NCBI RefSeq assembly: GCF_023283885.1
Contig: NZ_JAKILA010000002.1
Location: 186,001-250,000 of the forward strand
Length of the DNA stretch: 64,000 nucleotides
Direction: 5' to 3'
Origin: Shewanella basaltis
GTDB taxonomy: Bacteria; Pseudomonadota; Gammaproteobacteria; Enterobacterales; Shewanellaceae
In this document: positions 1 through 10,277 of the stretch, in pieces
How positions within the stretch are numbered: the first letter of the stretch is position 1
How the letters are laid out: each line of letters begins with the position of its first letter
The notes under the pieces: model-generated
Told to the model about the DNA's origin: nothing
Database searches by the model: none
The model's input: only the letters and a program-made list of their open reading frames with translations
Made by a program: the position numbers and the translations under genes

Positions 1-270
1 CTACATAAAAACGATACAGCAATAGCGAAAAACACAATTAAGAAAAGGGTTGTCATACAGGGAAAGTTAATACTTCCTCATGGCAGGCCACATAGCCCAC
101 AGCAGAATATCACAAGCATTGTGAAGATAATCTTAAATTTTTGTATTTGCGGTAAATAATTGTGTTGTGTAACAGGGGTTACGACAGGCTTTGCAGATAA
201 TAGCGGGCGGTGAGTTGTAAATCGAGTAAAGCTTAAATTAGATATACTGGCTAAAACGATATGCTACCTG

Positions 271-276
271 TATAAT
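271..276 (+). promoter_or_regulatory. Probable rlmN promoter (-10), in the gene-free first 318 bases
   Basis: A perfect TATAAT lies 43 bases before the rlmN start and is followed by a GC-rich stretch (cgccgccctg). No good -35 hexamer is visible 16 to 18 bases upstream, so this is a -10 call only. The rest of positions 1 to 318 shows no coding pattern, RNA gene or repeat that I recognise. Confidence 0.45.
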
Positions 277-318
277 TCGCCGCCCTGTTGCAGGTTTTGG
301 TGTGTTGAGGTTAGGCAA

Positions 319-1440
319 ATGAGTGTAAAAAAAATCAATTTATTAGATCTTGATCGTAAAGCATTACGAGCGTTGTTCACCGAAATGGGTGAAAAACCGT
401 TTCGTGCTGATCAATTAATGAAGTGGATTTATCACTTTGGTGTCAGCGACTTTGAAGAAATGAACAATATTAACAAAGTGTTGCGAGGTAAACTTGCTGC
501 TAAATGTGAAATTGTTGCACCTGAAATTTCAAGCTTTCAAAAATCAAATGACGGCACCATTAAATTTGCTATCAATGTTGGCCAAGGCCAAGAAGTAGAA
601 ACGGTTTATATTCCAGAAGAAGACCGAGCGACCTTATGTGTGTCCTCACAGGTGGGCTGTGCACTGGAATGCACTTTTTGTTCTACTGCACAACAGGGGT
701 TTAACCGTAACCTAACAGTGTCAGAAATTGTCGGACAGGTTTGGCGTGTTTCGCAGTTTTTAGGGTTTCATAAAGACACAGGCGATCGTCCAATTTCTAA
801 CGTTGTAATGATGGGGATGGGTGAGCCTTTGCTTAACCTTGCTAATGTTATACCTGCAATGGACATCATGTTAGATGACTTTGGTTTTAGCTTATCTAAA
901 CGTCGTGTTACGTTATCTACGTCAGGTGTTGTACCCGCTTTAGACAAATTAGGTGATGCCATTGATGTTGCACTGGCTGTGAGTATTCATGCACCAAATG
1001 ATGAACTACGTGACGTGCTGGTTCCTGTTAATAAAAAATACCCTTTACAAGAGTTTTTAGCCGGTATTCGTCGTTACTTAGAAAAGTCTAATGCAAACCG
1101 AGGCCGTGTCACGGTTGAATATGTGATGTTAGATCATATCAACGACAGCACAGATCAAGCCCATGAATTAGCAAAACTCATGAAAGACACGCCTTGTAAA
1201 ATTAATTTAATCCCGTTTAACCCGTACCCGGGTTCGCCTTACGGTCGTTCTTCAAATTCGCGAATTGATCGTTTCTCTAAGGTGTTGATGGAATACGGAT
1301 TAACCGTGATTGTGCGTAAAACTCGTGGCGACGACATTGATGCGGCTTGTGGTCAATTAGCCGGTGATATTCGTGATAGAACTAAGCGTTTAGCAAAAAA
1401 ACAAATGCAACAAAACCAGATTTCAGTCACAATGGAATAA
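319..1440 (+). CDS. rlmN: Dual-specificity 23S rRNA (A2503-C2) and tRNA (A37-C2) methyltransferase RlmN
   Basis: RlmN is a cytoplasmic radical-SAM enzyme that puts a C2 methyl group on adenosine 2503 of 23S rRNA and on A37 of some tRNAs. The 373-residue product has the usual family length. The cluster-binding CX3CX2C motif is at Cys114, Cys118 and Cys121. Cys107 lies just before it, and the conserved [13 protein letters not shown] near the C terminus supplies the second catalytic cysteine, which carries the methyl intermediate in this family. The ATG follows GAGGTTAGG. It heads a same-strand run (rlmN, pilW, rodZ, ispG, hisS) that is conserved in Shewanella and Vibrio. Confidence 0.97.
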   Translation: MSVKKINLLDLDRKALRALFTEMGEKPFRADQLMKWIYHFGVSDFEEMNNINKVLRGKLAAKCEIVAPEISSFQKSNDGTIKFAINVGQGQEVETVYIPEEDRATLCVSSQVGCALECTFCSTAQQGFNRNLTVSEIVGQVWRVSQFLGFHKDTGDRPISNVVMMGMGEPLLNLANVIPAMDIMLDDFGFSLSKRRVTLSTSGVVPALDKLGDAIDVALAVSIHAPNDELRDVLVPVNKKYPLQEFLAGIRRYLEKSNANRGRVTVEYVMLDHINDSTDQAHELAKLMKDTPCKINLIPFNPYPGSPYGRSSNSRIDRFSKVLMEYGLTVIVRKTRGDDIDAACGQLAGDIRDRTKRLAKKQMQQNQISVTME

Positions 1441-1471
1441 CTCATTGTTTGCATAGATAATAGGCTTGTAA

Positions 1472-2257
1472 ATGAAGCATGGAATGCAAAAAATTATAAT
1501 GGTGACACTTGTTGGCTTGTCGGTTAGCGGATGCGTAACCGAGCGCACTTATAGTGGCACCGACACCCCAGTTGCCGAGCGACGGTTTGACAAAGTCGGC
1601 GCAGCACGCGAGCGTATGCAACTTGGGCTAACATACTTAAATCGCGGTAATAGTGAGCAGGCAAAGTATAATTTAAACAAAGCGGTAGAATACGCCCCAG
1701 ACATGAGCGAAGTGCATGTGGCGATGGCTTATTACTATCAAACTGTTGGAGATTTAGACCGCACAGAAGCCTCATACCGCCGGGCTATTGGATTAAGTGA
1801 TGCAACGGGTGATGCTCGCAACAATTTTGGTGTGTTTTTGTGTCAACAGCAAAAATATGCCGAAGCTGAAACAATGTTTCTAGCTGCGATTAACACCCCC
1901 AAATATACTCGTACAGCGTCAAGTTATGAAAATTTAGGTGTGTGCAGTCGTAAAGCGGGTAACAAAGAAAAAGCGCGACAGTATTTTAATATGGCGTTAA
2001 AGTATGACCAAAGAAGAAAAGTAACCTTATTAGAATTAACCGAGTTAGCCATGGAAGATGCTGACTACGGCGATGCGCGCGAACAACTCGCAAGATACCA
2101 TCGAGTTGCAAGCGAATCAGCAGAAAGTTTAGCCTTAGGGATCAAGATTGAGCAGGCGGCAAATAACCCAGAAGCCGTAAAACGATTTGGCATTTTATTA
2201 ATTGCGAAGTTTCCTGCATCTCCACAAGCCAAAAATTATAGAGCTAACTTGAATTAA
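1472..2257 (+). CDS. pilW: Type IV pilus biogenesis/stability lipoprotein PilW (PilF)
   Basis: This is a 261-residue TPR lipoprotein. The N terminus is a lipoprotein signal with lipobox SVSGC, acylated at Cys21. Residues about 45 to 200 form TPR repeats (for example the LGLTYLNRGNSEQAKYNLNKA-type helices). In this family the protein sits at the outer membrane and helps the PilQ secretin multimerise and the pilus stay stable. The gene lies 31 bases after rlmN, and its stop codon overlaps the rodZ start by one base (TAATG), indicating translational coupling. An in-frame ATG four codons further on is an alternative start. Confidence 0.92.
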   Translation: MKHGMQKIIMVTLVGLSVSGCVTERTYSGTDTPVAERRFDKVGAARERMQLGLTYLNRGNSEQAKYNLNKAVEYAPDMSEVHVAMAYYYQTVGDLDRTEASYRRAIGLSDATGDARNNFGVFLCQQQKYAEAETMFLAAINTPKYTRTASSYENLGVCSRKAGNKEKARQYFNMALKYDQRRKVTLLELTELAMEDADYGDAREQLARYHRVASESAESLALGIKIEQAANNPEAVKRFGILLIAKFPASPQAKNYRANLN

Positions 2258-3312
2258 TGACTAAAGAATTCGAAGTAGAACAAAACGCTGAAAAAGCGGC
2301 ATTGTTAAAAGATGTGGTTACCGCTGGCGCAATTTTAAAGGCTGCCCGTGAAGCAAAAGGTTTGTCAATTGAAGCCGTCGCCACACAATTGCATTTGCGT
2401 CCTCGTATTGTCAGCGATATTGAACAAGATATTTTTGACAATATCGCCTCAACAACTTACGTCAGAGGATACATCAAAAATTACGCACGTTTTGTGAATG
2501 CCGACATTAATGAAATCCAGCTGTGCTTAAAGCATCAGTTGCCAGAGATTGTCCCGCCGGCAATGCAAAGTTTTTCGCGTAAAACCACTCATCAAGCTCG
2601 CAATAGCCGCCTCAACTTAGTGACTTATCTTATTGTTACTGTGTTAATCGCCATGTTGGTGCTTTGGTGGGTGCAAAAGTCGTCATTATTAACCGATGTC
2701 GATGTGTCTTTACCGACGGCAGAAGAAATTGCCGCAGACACAAGCATGCCCGAGCCGCAACAAATTATTAGACCCCAAGAACCGCAAGTCGACACCGCTA
2801 GCGAAAACACCTTGGCTAATAATTCTGACCCGGTAGCGTCAGTTGACACTACTATGCCTGCTAACGATACCCTCGCTGCCAATGTTGCTGTTGTTGATAC
2901 CAATGCCAGCTCGGTAACACCCCCTAGCGTAGCAGATACCAGCTCAACGCCAGTGAGTGAACCTACGACCAGTGTGGTTGACCCCGCGCCAACTAGCGTA
3001 CTTAATCAGCCCAGTGCTCAGGCCAGTGAAAATACAACTGGCAATGATACCGTTAGCACCAGTAGCGAAGGTTTATTAACCATCGATTTAACCGGTGACT
3101 GTTGGATTAACGTCATTGATGCAAATGGTAAGGTGTTGGTTGATGGTGTAAAAACCGCCTCAAATAAAGTTGAAGTGCGCGGCACAAAACCATTTAAAGT
3201 CATCCTAGGCGCACCACAGGTGGCCAGTATTAGCCTGGACGGAAGCGAAGTCAGCCTGGCTGAATTTGCCAACGGTAGAGTCGCCAGATTAACCTTGCCT
3301 AAAGCCCAATAG
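2257..3312 (+). CDS. rodZ: Cytoskeletal cell-shape protein RodZ
   Basis: RodZ links MreB filaments to the inner membrane. The order of parts is typical: an N-terminal cytoplasmic helix-turn-helix (residues about 25 to 95, with LKAAREAKGLSIEAVA and TYVRGYIKNYARF), one membrane segment at about 121 to 140 (LVTYLIVTVLIAMLVLWWV), a long Thr/Ser/Pro-rich periplasmic linker, and a C-terminal DUF4115-type beta domain (GDCWINVIDANGKVL onward). The length is 351 residues. The position between pilW and ispG is the standard gammaproteobacterial order. Confidence 0.94.
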   Translation: MTKEFEVEQNAEKAALLKDVVTAGAILKAAREAKGLSIEAVATQLHLRPRIVSDIEQDIFDNIASTTYVRGYIKNYARFVNADINEIQLCLKHQLPEIVPPAMQSFSRKTTHQARNSRLNLVTYLIVTVLIAMLVLWWVQKSSLLTDVDVSLPTAEEIAADTSMPEPQQIIRPQEPQVDTASENTLANNSDPVASVDTTMPANDTLAANVAVVDTNASSVTPPSVADTSSTPVSEPTTSVVDPAPTSVLNQPSAQASENTTGNDTVSTSSEGLLTIDLTGDCWINVIDANGKVLVDGVKTASNKVEVRGTKPFKVILGAPQVASISLDGSEVSLAEFANGRVARLTLPKAQ

Positions 3313-3342
3313 GCTTAGCAACCAGCAGTAGAGTGTATTTGC

Positions 3343-4458
3343 ATGTATAACGAATCCCCAATTATTCGCAGACCTTCCACTCGTATTTATGTGGGCAATG
3401 TGCCTATTGGTGATGGTGCACCGATTGCTGTACAGTCGATGACCAATACTAGAACCACTGATGTTGCTGCCACTGTTGCCCAAATTAACGCGCTAGAAAA
3501 AGTCGGAGCAGATATTGTTCGTGTGTCTGTACCAACAATGGATGCGGCTGAAGCGTTTAAAATAATTAAGCAATCTGTGAACGTGCCGTTAGTCGCCGAC
3601 ATTCATTTTGATTACCGTATCGCCTTAAAAGTGGCTGAGTATGGTGTCGATTGCTTGCGTATCAACCCAGGTAATATTGGTAACGAAGAGCGGATCCGCA
3701 GTGTGGTTGAATGTGCTCGTGACAAAAACATTCCCATTCGTATTGGTGTGAATGGCGGCTCACTTGAAAAAGACTTAATGGACAAATACCGCGAGCCAAC
3801 ACCAGAAGCATTACTTGAATCGGCTATGCGCCACGTGGATATTTTAGATAGGCTTAATTTTGATCAATTTAAAGTCAGTGTTAAAGCCTCTGACGTTTTT
3901 TTAGCGGTTGAATCCTACCGATTATTGGCCAAGCAAATCCGTCAACCATTACATTTAGGGATTACAGAAGCGGGCGGCATGCGTTCAGGTTCGGTTAAGT
4001 CTGCCGTAGGTTTGGGTATGCTGTTAGCCGAAGGCATCGGTGATACCATTCGTATTTCGTTAGCTGCCGATCCGGTTGAAGAAATCAAAGTCGGATTTGA
4101 TATTTTAAAATCACTTCGTATTCGTAGCCGTGGCATTAACTTCATCGCTTGCCCATCCTGTTCTCGTCAAGAGTTTGATGTTATAAAAACCGTTAACGAG
4201 CTTGAGCGCCGTTTAGAAGATGTGACCACCGCGATGGATGTATCCATTATTGGTTGTGTTGTTAATGGCCCAGGTGAAGCATTAGTGTCGCATATTGGTT
4301 TAACAGGTGGCCATGCCAAAAGTGGTTATTATGATGATGGCATTCGCCAAAAAGAACGCTTTGATAACGACAACATTGTTGACGGCTTAGAAGCTAAAAT
4401 TAGAGCTAAAGCAGCAATGATGGCTAACCGTATCGAGATAGCCGATAAAACCGAATAA
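3343..4458 (+). CDS. ispG: (E)-4-hydroxy-3-methylbut-2-enyl-diphosphate synthase IspG
   Basis: IspG catalyses the penultimate step of the MEP isoprenoid pathway, converting MEcPP to HMBPP with a 4Fe-4S cluster. The 371-residue protein has an N-terminal TIM barrel and a C-terminal cluster domain. Three cluster cysteines are visible, Cys270 and Cys273 ([11 protein letters not shown]) and Cys305 ([12 protein letters not shown]); the following glutamate is the fourth ligand in the family. It lies 30 bases after rodZ, and no terminator separates them. Confidence 0.97.
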   Translation: MYNESPIIRRPSTRIYVGNVPIGDGAPIAVQSMTNTRTTDVAATVAQINALEKVGADIVRVSVPTMDAAEAFKIIKQSVNVPLVADIHFDYRIALKVAEYGVDCLRINPGNIGNEERIRSVVECARDKNIPIRIGVNGGSLEKDLMDKYREPTPEALLESAMRHVDILDRLNFDQFKVSVKASDVFLAVESYRLLAKQIRQPLHLGITEAGGMRSGSVKSAVGLGMLLAEGIGDTIRISLAADPVEEIKVGFDILKSLRIRSRGINFIACPSCSRQEFDVIKTVNELERRLEDVTTAMDVSIIGCVVNGPGEALVSHIGLTGGHAKSGYYDDGIRQKERFDNDNIVDGLEAKIRAKAAMMANRIEIADKTE

Positions 4459-4549
4459 TTCTCTCACTTGCTCCTTGTGCTAAGCATAGATTGAGCGAGT
4501 CAATTTACTTTTTATTAGTGCAAGCTAATTTGAAATTGGACCAGTAATA

Positions 4550-5824
4550 GTGGCAAAGCAAATCCAAGCAATTCGCGGAATGAACGATATTCTGCCTACT
4601 CAAAGCCCAATTTGGCAAAAAGTCGAAGCGGTATTGCGTTCATCTGTGAGCGCATTTGGTTACAGTGAAATTCGTACTCCCATAGTTGAAAGTACCGATC
4701 TGTTTAAACGTTCAATTGGTGAAGTGACTGACATTGTCGAAAAAGAAATGTACACCTTTGAAGACCGTAATGGCGACAGTTTAACCTTGCGCCCAGAGGG
4801 AACGGCATCCACAGTGCGAGCCGGCAATGAACATGGTTTACTGTACAACCAAGAGCAACGCCTATGGTACATGGGGCCAATGTTCCGTCACGAACGTCCT
4901 CAAAAAGGCCGTTATCGTCAATTCCACCAGTTTGGTGTAGAAACCTACGGTATTGGCAGTGCTGATATCGACGCAGAAGTGTTAATGTTGTCTGCTCGTT
5001 TATGGGATCAACTGGGTATTAAAGATCATGTAGCCTTAGAGCTTAATACTTTAGGCGACCCAGCTGAACGTGCCGCTTATCGCGATGCCTTAATTGCCTT
5101 TTTAGAGCAGCACAAAGACATCTTAGATGAAGACAGCCAGCGTCGTATGTATTCAAATCCGCTGCGAGTATTAGATACCAAAGACCCGCAAGTACAAGCA
5201 ATCTTGACTGACGCACCTGCGTTAATGGATTACTTGGGTGAAGAGTCAAAAACACATTTTTCAACTTTATGTGAACTCTTAGACGCTGTTGGCATCCAAT
5301 ACACCATCAACCCACGTCTTGTACGTGGTTTAGATTATTATAATCGCACCGTATTTGAGTGGGTTACCACGAGCCTTGGCTCTCAAGGTACCGTGCTTGC
5401 TGGTGGTCGTTATGATGGTCTGGTTGCGCAACTAGGCGGTAAAGACACGCCAGCAGTTGGCTTTGCCATGGGATTAGAACGTATTGTCCTGTTGCTTGAA
5501 ACATTAGAGCTAACCAATGACATTGCCGCCGAGGTTGATGTTTATGTGACTGCAATGGGCGATAATTGCTTAGTTGAAGCCATTAAAGTTGCGTCGGAGT
5601 TGCGTCAACAGTTGCCAACGCTTAAAGTCATGAGCCATTGTGGTGGCGGTAACTTTAAAAAACAAATGAAGCGCGCAGATAAAAGCGGTGCTCAATACGC
5701 ATTAATTATTGGTGAAAATGAGATAGCTAATAATCAAGTTGCTATTAAGCCATTACGAAATAACAACGAACAACAATTAGTGAGCCGTACTGAACTGGTC
5801 GCTAAAATTGCAGAACTGATTTAA
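4550..5824 (+). CDS. hisS: Histidyl-tRNA synthetase
   Basis: HisS is the class II aminoacyl-tRNA synthetase that charges tRNA-His. The product has 424 residues, the same as the E. coli enzyme as I recall it. Motif 2 is at residues about 112 to 129 ([18 protein letters not shown]). The histidine-specific [12 protein letters not shown] is at 259 to 270. A C-terminal anticodon-binding domain follows. The start codon is GTG at 4550, giving [16 protein letters not shown], which fits the conserved N terminus; the ribosome-binding site is weak (ttgga). Confidence 0.97.
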   Translation: MAKQIQAIRGMNDILPTQSPIWQKVEAVLRSSVSAFGYSEIRTPIVESTDLFKRSIGEVTDIVEKEMYTFEDRNGDSLTLRPEGTASTVRAGNEHGLLYNQEQRLWYMGPMFRHERPQKGRYRQFHQFGVETYGIGSADIDAEVLMLSARLWDQLGIKDHVALELNTLGDPAERAAYRDALIAFLEQHKDILDEDSQRRMYSNPLRVLDTKDPQVQAILTDAPALMDYLGEESKTHFSTLCELLDAVGIQYTINPRLVRGLDYYNRTVFEWVTTSLGSQGTVLAGGRYDGLVAQLGGKDTPAVGFAMGLERIVLLLETLELTNDIAAEVDVYVTAMGDNCLVEAIKVASELRQQLPTLKVMSHCGGGNFKKQMKRADKSGAQYALIIGENEIANNQVAIKPLRNNNEQQLVSRTELVAKIAELI

Positions 5825-5838
5825 AAGGGGAAGTGCAA

Positions 5839-6459
5839 GTGGAAATTTATAGCACAGAAGAACAACAAGTAGATGCTATCAAGCAGTTCGGAAAAGATTA
5901 TGGTGTTTCTATTATTGTCGGAGCCGTCGTCGGTTTAGGTGGGCTTTATGGTTGGAATGAATATTCAGCCATGAAAGTTGAGTCTGCTGAGCAAGCCTCT
6001 CAGACATTTCAAACCATCGCAGAGCAGTCAACTAACCCTGCAGCATTTTTGACCCATGCAGAAACCTTTACTGCTGAGCACGACCAAGCAGGTTATCAAG
6101 CTCTGCTTGAATTAATGGTAGCAAAAGCGGCCGTTGATGCTGGTGACTTAGCCAAAGCAGAAACCGCATTAACTAAAGTGATTGCGGCCAAACCAGGTTC
6201 AGGTTTAGACATGGTGGCAACCATTCGTTTAGCGCGTATACAAGCTGAGCAAAATAACCTAGGTGTGGCATTAGCGACATTGGATCAAGTCACTGACGAA
6301 GCGTTTGCTTCGCAACGTGAAGAATTAAAAGGCGACTTTTTAGTGCGTCAAGGTGATTTGGATAAAGCCAAGTCAGCTTATCAAGCAGCGGTAGACAATG
6401 GCGGTGCATTAGCCAGTCCTGCGCTGACAATGAAACTAGACAATCTAAATAAGGCATAA
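5839..6459 (+). CDS. yfgM: YfgM family ancillary translocon/BAM-associated TPR protein
   Basis: YfgM is a bitopic inner-membrane protein with a periplasmic TPR domain that associates with SecYEG and PpiD. The N terminus (MEIYSTEEQQVDAIKQFGKDYG) precedes one membrane helix at residues about 23 to 40, followed by TPR-like helices. An in-frame GTG six bases earlier (5833) sits only two bases after the GGGG ribosome-binding site. The GTG at 5839 has eight bases of spacing and gives the conserved family start, so it is preferred. The gene sits between hisS and bamB, the usual place. Confidence 0.9.
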   Translation: MEIYSTEEQQVDAIKQFGKDYGVSIIVGAVVGLGGLYGWNEYSAMKVESAEQASQTFQTIAEQSTNPAAFLTHAETFTAEHDQAGYQALLELMVAKAAVDAGDLAKAETALTKVIAAKPGSGLDMVATIRLARIQAEQNNLGVALATLDQVTDEAFASQREELKGDFLVRQGDLDKAKSAYQAAVDNGGALASPALTMKLDNLNKA

Positions 6460-6471
6460 GGAAGTTAGCCA

Positions 6472-7704
6472 ATGAAGTCGTGGTGTAAAAATCTGCTTGC
6501 CGTTGGGCTGAGTGTTGCTTTTTTATCAGCTTGTTCTTCGAGCGATGTTGAAGAAGAACCAGTAAGTGAATTAGTTGAAATTCAAGCAACCGTGTTTCCA
6601 GAGATCAGCTGGGACACAAATGTAGGCGAAGGCGTAGGTGATTATTACTCGCAACTTCGTCCAACTGTGCGTTATGGTAAATTATTTGTTGCTGATCGCA
6701 GTGGCATTGTGGTTGCTTTTGATGAAGCAACAGGCGAAGAGTTATGGTCGCAAAACTTTAACGATGAGTTTGAGCAAAAGCTGAAAACGAAAACCAACGG
6801 TATTCGTTTAGCTGCTGGTGTTACCGCAGCCCGTAAAAAAGTGTTTGTTGGCGGCGAAACCGGTTTACTGGTTGCCTTAGATGAAGCAACGGGCGAGATT
6901 TTGTGGTCGTCTCAAGCCAATGGCGAGCTATTATCAGCACCTACTGTGGCTGAAGACGTTGTTGCTGTGAATACTGCTAAAGGTGCGTTTGAAGGGTTTA
7001 ACGTTGATACCGGTGAAAAGCTTTGGACATACGAAAGCCAACTACCTAACTTAACTTTACGTGGCACATCGTCTGCAGCGTATGAAGCAGGTGGTTTCTT
7101 TGTGGGTACTGCTGACGGTAAAGTGGCTGTTGTGGTAAAAAATAACGGTCAAGCCGCGTGGGAACAAGCGGTTTTCAGTCCTAGTGGCGGAAACGAGTTT
7201 ACCCGTATGGCAGACGTTGACATGACCCCATTGATTTTGGGCGACAACCTTTACGTGGCAAGTTACAACGGTAACTTGGTTTCAATGGAGCTTCGCAGTG
7301 GCCGTGTGATTTGGTCTCGTAAATACTCAAGTTTTAATGATCTTGCTGAAGCGGGTTTGAGTTTATATTTGGTTGATGATCACAGCCGTATTTATTCGGT
7401 AGATCGTCGTAACGGTTTAGAGTTATGGAGCAATTCAACACTCAAAAATCGTCAGTTAACCGCTGCTGCAGTTGTTGAAGGTTATTTAGTGGTTGGCGAC
7501 TTAGAAGGTTATTTACACTTTATCGACCGTAGTAACGGCGATGTTGTTGGCCGAATTCAAGTTGACGATGACGGTTTATACGCCCAACCGTTAGTGGTAG
7601 ATGACAAGATTTATGTTCAAGGCCGCAGTGGTAAAGTGGCCATTGTTACCTTGAGCAAACAAGAAGTAACCGTTGAGGAAGATACTGTAGCGAGTGCAGA
7701 ATAA
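6472..7704 (+). CDS. bamB: Outer membrane protein assembly lipoprotein BamB
   Basis: BamB is the beta-propeller lipoprotein of the BAM complex, which inserts beta-barrel proteins into the outer membrane. The 410-residue product begins with a lipoprotein signal ending at Cys21 (AFLSACSSSD). It is followed by repeated PQQ/WD40-like blades, seen in recurring patterns such as ALDEATGEILWSS, FNVDTGEKLWTYES and DRRNGLELWSN. It lies 12 bases after yfgM and is probably co-transcribed with it. Confidence 0.95.
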   Translation: MKSWCKNLLAVGLSVAFLSACSSSDVEEEPVSELVEIQATVFPEISWDTNVGEGVGDYYSQLRPTVRYGKLFVADRSGIVVAFDEATGEELWSQNFNDEFEQKLKTKTNGIRLAAGVTAARKKVFVGGETGLLVALDEATGEILWSSQANGELLSAPTVAEDVVAVNTAKGAFEGFNVDTGEKLWTYESQLPNLTLRGTSSAAYEAGGFFVGTADGKVAVVVKNNGQAAWEQAVFSPSGGNEFTRMADVDMTPLILGDNLYVASYNGNLVSMELRSGRVIWSRKYSSFNDLAEAGLSLYLVDDHSRIYSVDRRNGLELWSNSTLKNRQLTAAAVVEGYLVVGDLEGYLHFIDRSNGDVVGRIQVDDDGLYAQPLVVDDKIYVQGRSGKVAIVTLSKQEVTVEEDTVASAE

Positions 7705-7751
7705 GTCCTAAGACCATTTCTGCATTAATTAAGGTATAATGTCTTCACTAG

Positions 7752-7780
7752 AGCCCCTGGATGTGTTCCGGGGGCTTTTT
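7752..7780 (+). terminator. Rho-independent terminator or attenuator between bamB and der
   Basis: A ten-pair stem (AGCCCCTGGA with TCCGGGGGCT, one T-G wobble) with a 5-base loop is followed by TTTTTA. It ends 28 bases before the der start codon, so it may end the bamB transcript or partly limit read-through into der. Confidence 0.75.
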
Positions 7781-7807
7781 ATTGAAAAGTTTTTTAGAGG
7801 CAAAATC

Positions 7808-9274
7808 ATGATCCCTGTAGTGGCCCTTGTGGGGCGACCAAACGTCGGCAAATCGACATTATTTAATCGTCTTACTCGTACTCGTGATGCGTTAGTCGCT
7901 GATTTTCCTGGCTTAACACGTGACCGTAAATACGGCCGTGCTTTTTTAGCGGGTTACGAGTTTATCGTTGTTGATACCGGCGGTATTGATGGCACCGAAG
8001 AAGGGATCGAAACCAAAATGGCTGAACAGTCATTAGCAGCTATTGAAGAAGCTGATGTGGTTTTGTTTATGACCGATGCCCGCGCGGGATTAACGGCTGC
8101 CGACTTAGCTATTGCTCAACATTTACGTAGCCGTGACAAAGTGACCTTTGTGGTTGCCAATAAAGTTGACGGTATCGACGCCGATTCGGCCTGTGGAGAG
8201 TTTTGGTCATTAGGGTTAGGTGAAGTTTACCAAATGGCTGCGGCACAAGGTCGTGGCGTGACCAATATGATTGACTATGCGTTAACGCCATACGCTGAAG
8301 CCATGGGAATAGTGCGTCAGCTTGACGAAGAAGGCGAGCAAGTTGAGCGTGAATACACCGAAGAAGAAGCTGAAGCTGAACAAACGCGTTTGCAAAGCTT
8401 ACCGATTAAGCTTGCCATTATTGGTAAGCCAAACGTGGGTAAATCGACACTGATCAACCGTATTTTAGGTGAAGAGCGTGTGGTGGTTTATGACGAGCCC
8501 GGTACCACTCGCGACAGTATTTATATTCCAATGTCCCGTGAAGGCCGTGAGTATGTGTTAATTGATACTGCTGGTGTACGTCGTCGTAGTAAAGTACATG
8601 AAGTTATTGAGAAGTTCTCGGTCATTAAAACCCTAAAAGCGGTTGAAGATGCTAACGTTGTGTTATTAGTGATTGATGCCCGTGAGGGGATTGCAGAGCA
8701 AGACTTGGGCTTATTGGGGTTTGCGTTAAACGCTGGCCGCGCTTTAGTGATTGCAGTAAACAAGTGGGATGGCATTGATCAGGCTGTAAAAGATCGCGTT
8801 AAGAGTGAATTAGATCGCCGTTTAGGGTTTATCGATTTTGCTCGTATTCACTTTATTTCGGCATTGCACGGTACCGGTGTTGGCCATTTATATGAGTCAA
8901 TTGAAGAAGCCTACGACAGCGCAACCCGCCGTGTCAGCACGTCAATGCTAACGCGTATTATGCAAATGTCACAAGATGATCACCAACCGCCATTGGTTAA
9001 TGGTCGCCGTGTGAAGCTTAAGTATGCTCATGCTGGTGGTTATAACCCACCGATTGTTGTAGTACACGGTAACCAGGTCAGCAAGCTGCCTGACTCATAC
9101 AAGCGTTATATGATGAACTACTTCCGTCGTTCATTAAAAGTGGTCGGTACCCCAATTCAATTGCGTTTCCATGAAGGTGCTAACCCGTTTGAAGGTAAAA
9201 CAGAAAAGTTAACTTTAGGGCAGGAGCGTCGTCGTAAACGTGCTATGACGCACATTCGTGACCGTAAAAAATAA
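7808..9274 (+). CDS. der: Ribosome-associated GTPase Der (EngA)
   Basis: Der is an essential GTPase with two consecutive G domains that acts in 50S subunit maturation. The first P loop is GRPNVGKST at residues 9 to 17, and the second, GKPNVGKST, lies about 200 residues later. Each domain has DTGG/DTAG and NKxD motifs. A KH-like C-terminal domain and a basic tail ([15 protein letters not shown]) follow. The ATG at 7808 ([17 protein letters not shown]) follows AGAGG by eight bases. The open frame extends 23 codons upstream, but that part encodes the preceding terminator hairpin, so it is excluded. The length is 488 residues. Confidence 0.96.
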   Translation: MIPVVALVGRPNVGKSTLFNRLTRTRDALVADFPGLTRDRKYGRAFLAGYEFIVVDTGGIDGTEEGIETKMAEQSLAAIEEADVVLFMTDARAGLTAADLAIAQHLRSRDKVTFVVANKVDGIDADSACGEFWSLGLGEVYQMAAAQGRGVTNMIDYALTPYAEAMGIVRQLDEEGEQVEREYTEEEAEAEQTRLQSLPIKLAIIGKPNVGKSTLINRILGEERVVVYDEPGTTRDSIYIPMSREGREYVLIDTAGVRRRSKVHEVIEKFSVIKTLKAVEDANVVLLVIDAREGIAEQDLGLLGFALNAGRALVIAVNKWDGIDQAVKDRVKSELDRRLGFIDFARIHFISALHGTGVGHLYESIEEAYDSATRRVSTSMLTRIMQMSQDDHQPPLVNGRRVKLKYAHAGGYNPPIVVVHGNQVSKLPDSYKRYMMNYFRRSLKVVGTPIQLRFHEGANPFEGKTEKLTLGQERRRKRAMTHIRDRKK

Positions 9275-9292
9275 CGCGTTATGATTGATGAA

Positions 9293-9317
9293 AAGCCTGA
9301 CTTGTTCAGGCTTTTTT
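9293..9317 (+). terminator. Rho-independent terminator after der
   Basis: The stem AAGCCTGA/TCAGGCTT with a five-base loop is followed by a T run, 19 bases after the der stop. Confidence 0.85.
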
Positions 9318-9351
9318 GTGGCTGGATATTAAAAGCTTAAGGTAGATGCAT

Positions 9352-9573
9352 ATGCAACAGCAAATAGTGGGTTATCACCTTGATGAAGAACAGCATTGGG
9401 TGGCGCAGTTAGCATGTCATCATTTTCAGCATGTTCGCCATAATCCCCCCTGGACTGTTAGAGAGTGGGTGACTACAGAGGTTGGGCGTCAACATCACTT
9501 AGGCCAGCAGCTTAACTGCACAAAATGCGATGAAGGGGCGCCCGCTGATAGAGTGAAACTCGTTAGTGTTTAG
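9352..9573 (+). CDS. DUF3565 domain small cysteine/histidine protein
   Basis: This is a 73-residue protein of the DUF3565 family, whose function is unknown. Visible hallmarks are GYHLDEEQHWVAQLACHHFQ, HVRHNPPW, and a C-terminal LNCTKCD pair of cysteines, which together look like a metal site (inference). Two in-frame ATGs exist at 9346 and 9352. AAGG lies three bases before the first and nine before the second, so the second is chosen. The 3' end overlaps the convergent gene by 11 bases. Confidence 0.75.
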   Translation: MQQQIVGYHLDEEQHWVAQLACHHFQHVRHNPPWTVREWVTTEVGRQHHLGQQLNCTKCDEGAPADRVKLVSV

Positions 9574-9955
9574 GGGAGCGATGAGTCCATAAGTAACCCA
9601 CAATATACAGACAAATAACACTGTCCATGGCCATTGATAGCCAAAACCCATTGATAAACGACTGGTTTGAATAGCCAATAACCAGGCTCACAAAAAACAG
9701 CTTTTCGATTAACGCTACCCAAAAAATGGGTATAACCCAATTTTGACGAAATATCGCAATAAAAAAGCTGCAACCCATCATCAATACTAAAAATCCCCAA
9801 TGCTGGATAAATATCGTGTCACTCACCCTATACGGTAATTGGTTTAGCCGCGCTAAAGCCCATTGAGGCGCAATAGTATAAAGCCCGCCTAGTGATGTAC
9901 CAAAGCCGGCAATGAACAACGCAAGCGTTTGTGTTCGTTTAAAAAACTCAGTCAT
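9563..9955 (-). CDS. Small four-helix membrane protein, unknown function
   Basis: The 130-residue protein has four predicted membrane segments (around TLALFIAGFGTSLGGLYTI, HWGFLVLMMGCSFFIAIF, WVIPIFWVALIEKLFFVSL and FWLSMAMDSVICLYIVGYLW). I do not recognise a named family. It is convergent with the DUF3565 gene and overlaps it by 11 bases. A MITE begins about 30 bases upstream of its start codon, so its promoter may lie in or beyond that element. Confidence 0.6.
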   Translation of the reverse strand: MTEFFKRTQTLALFIAGFGTSLGGLYTIAPQWALARLNQLPYRVSDTIFIQHWGFLVLMMGCSFFIAIFRQNWVIPIFWVALIEKLFFVSLVIGYSNQSFINGFWLSMAMDSVICLYIVGYLWTHRSPKH

Positions 9956-9984
9956 GAAAAGTCCTATTATCTAGCGACATTATT

Positions 9985-10181
9985 AACCTCAGCTCTGGAT
10001 AACAAACGCCTTTCAAGCAGTCCTTTGCCTTCCTCACTGCGTTGAATTAACTTGCAATAGGCTAGCTATTGACGCGTTAATTCGCCTTGTTAGCAAAACA
10101 AATCACAAGTTTGACAGTGGATTTTAGTCAATCTATTGATTTATATCGTTATCAATACATCTCTTATCCAGAGTTGAGGTT
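9985..10181 (-). mobile_element. MITE copy A (197 bp), family 1
   Basis: The ends are inverted repeats (AACCTCAGCTCTGGATAA on the left, TTATCCAGAGTTGAGGTT on the right). A 4-bp duplication TATT flanks it at 9981-9984 and 10182-10185. The interior is the reverse complement of copy B at 28258 and shares with all copies the core cgtcaatagctagcctatt. It has no coding capacity. It fills most of the gap between 9956 and 10277. Confidence 0.88.
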
Positions 10182-10277
10182 TATTAGCTCTTATCGCCAT
10201 TAAAACGATAAGCCGTAAGTGATTGTTAAGATTTTGGCTTAATAATACTCACATTATCGTTATGTATTGAGGCTTAT

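Noticed and set aside
7739..7807. A 23-codon N-terminal extension of Der
   Set aside because: The bases form the terminator hairpin and the conserved family N terminus begins at the later ATG with its own ribosome-binding site.
10225..10250. Second PmrA/QseB-type box before the cytochrome b561-like gene (gttaagattttggcttaat)
   Set aside because: Half-sites are 13 bases apart rather than 11 and the first does not start with a pyrimidine.
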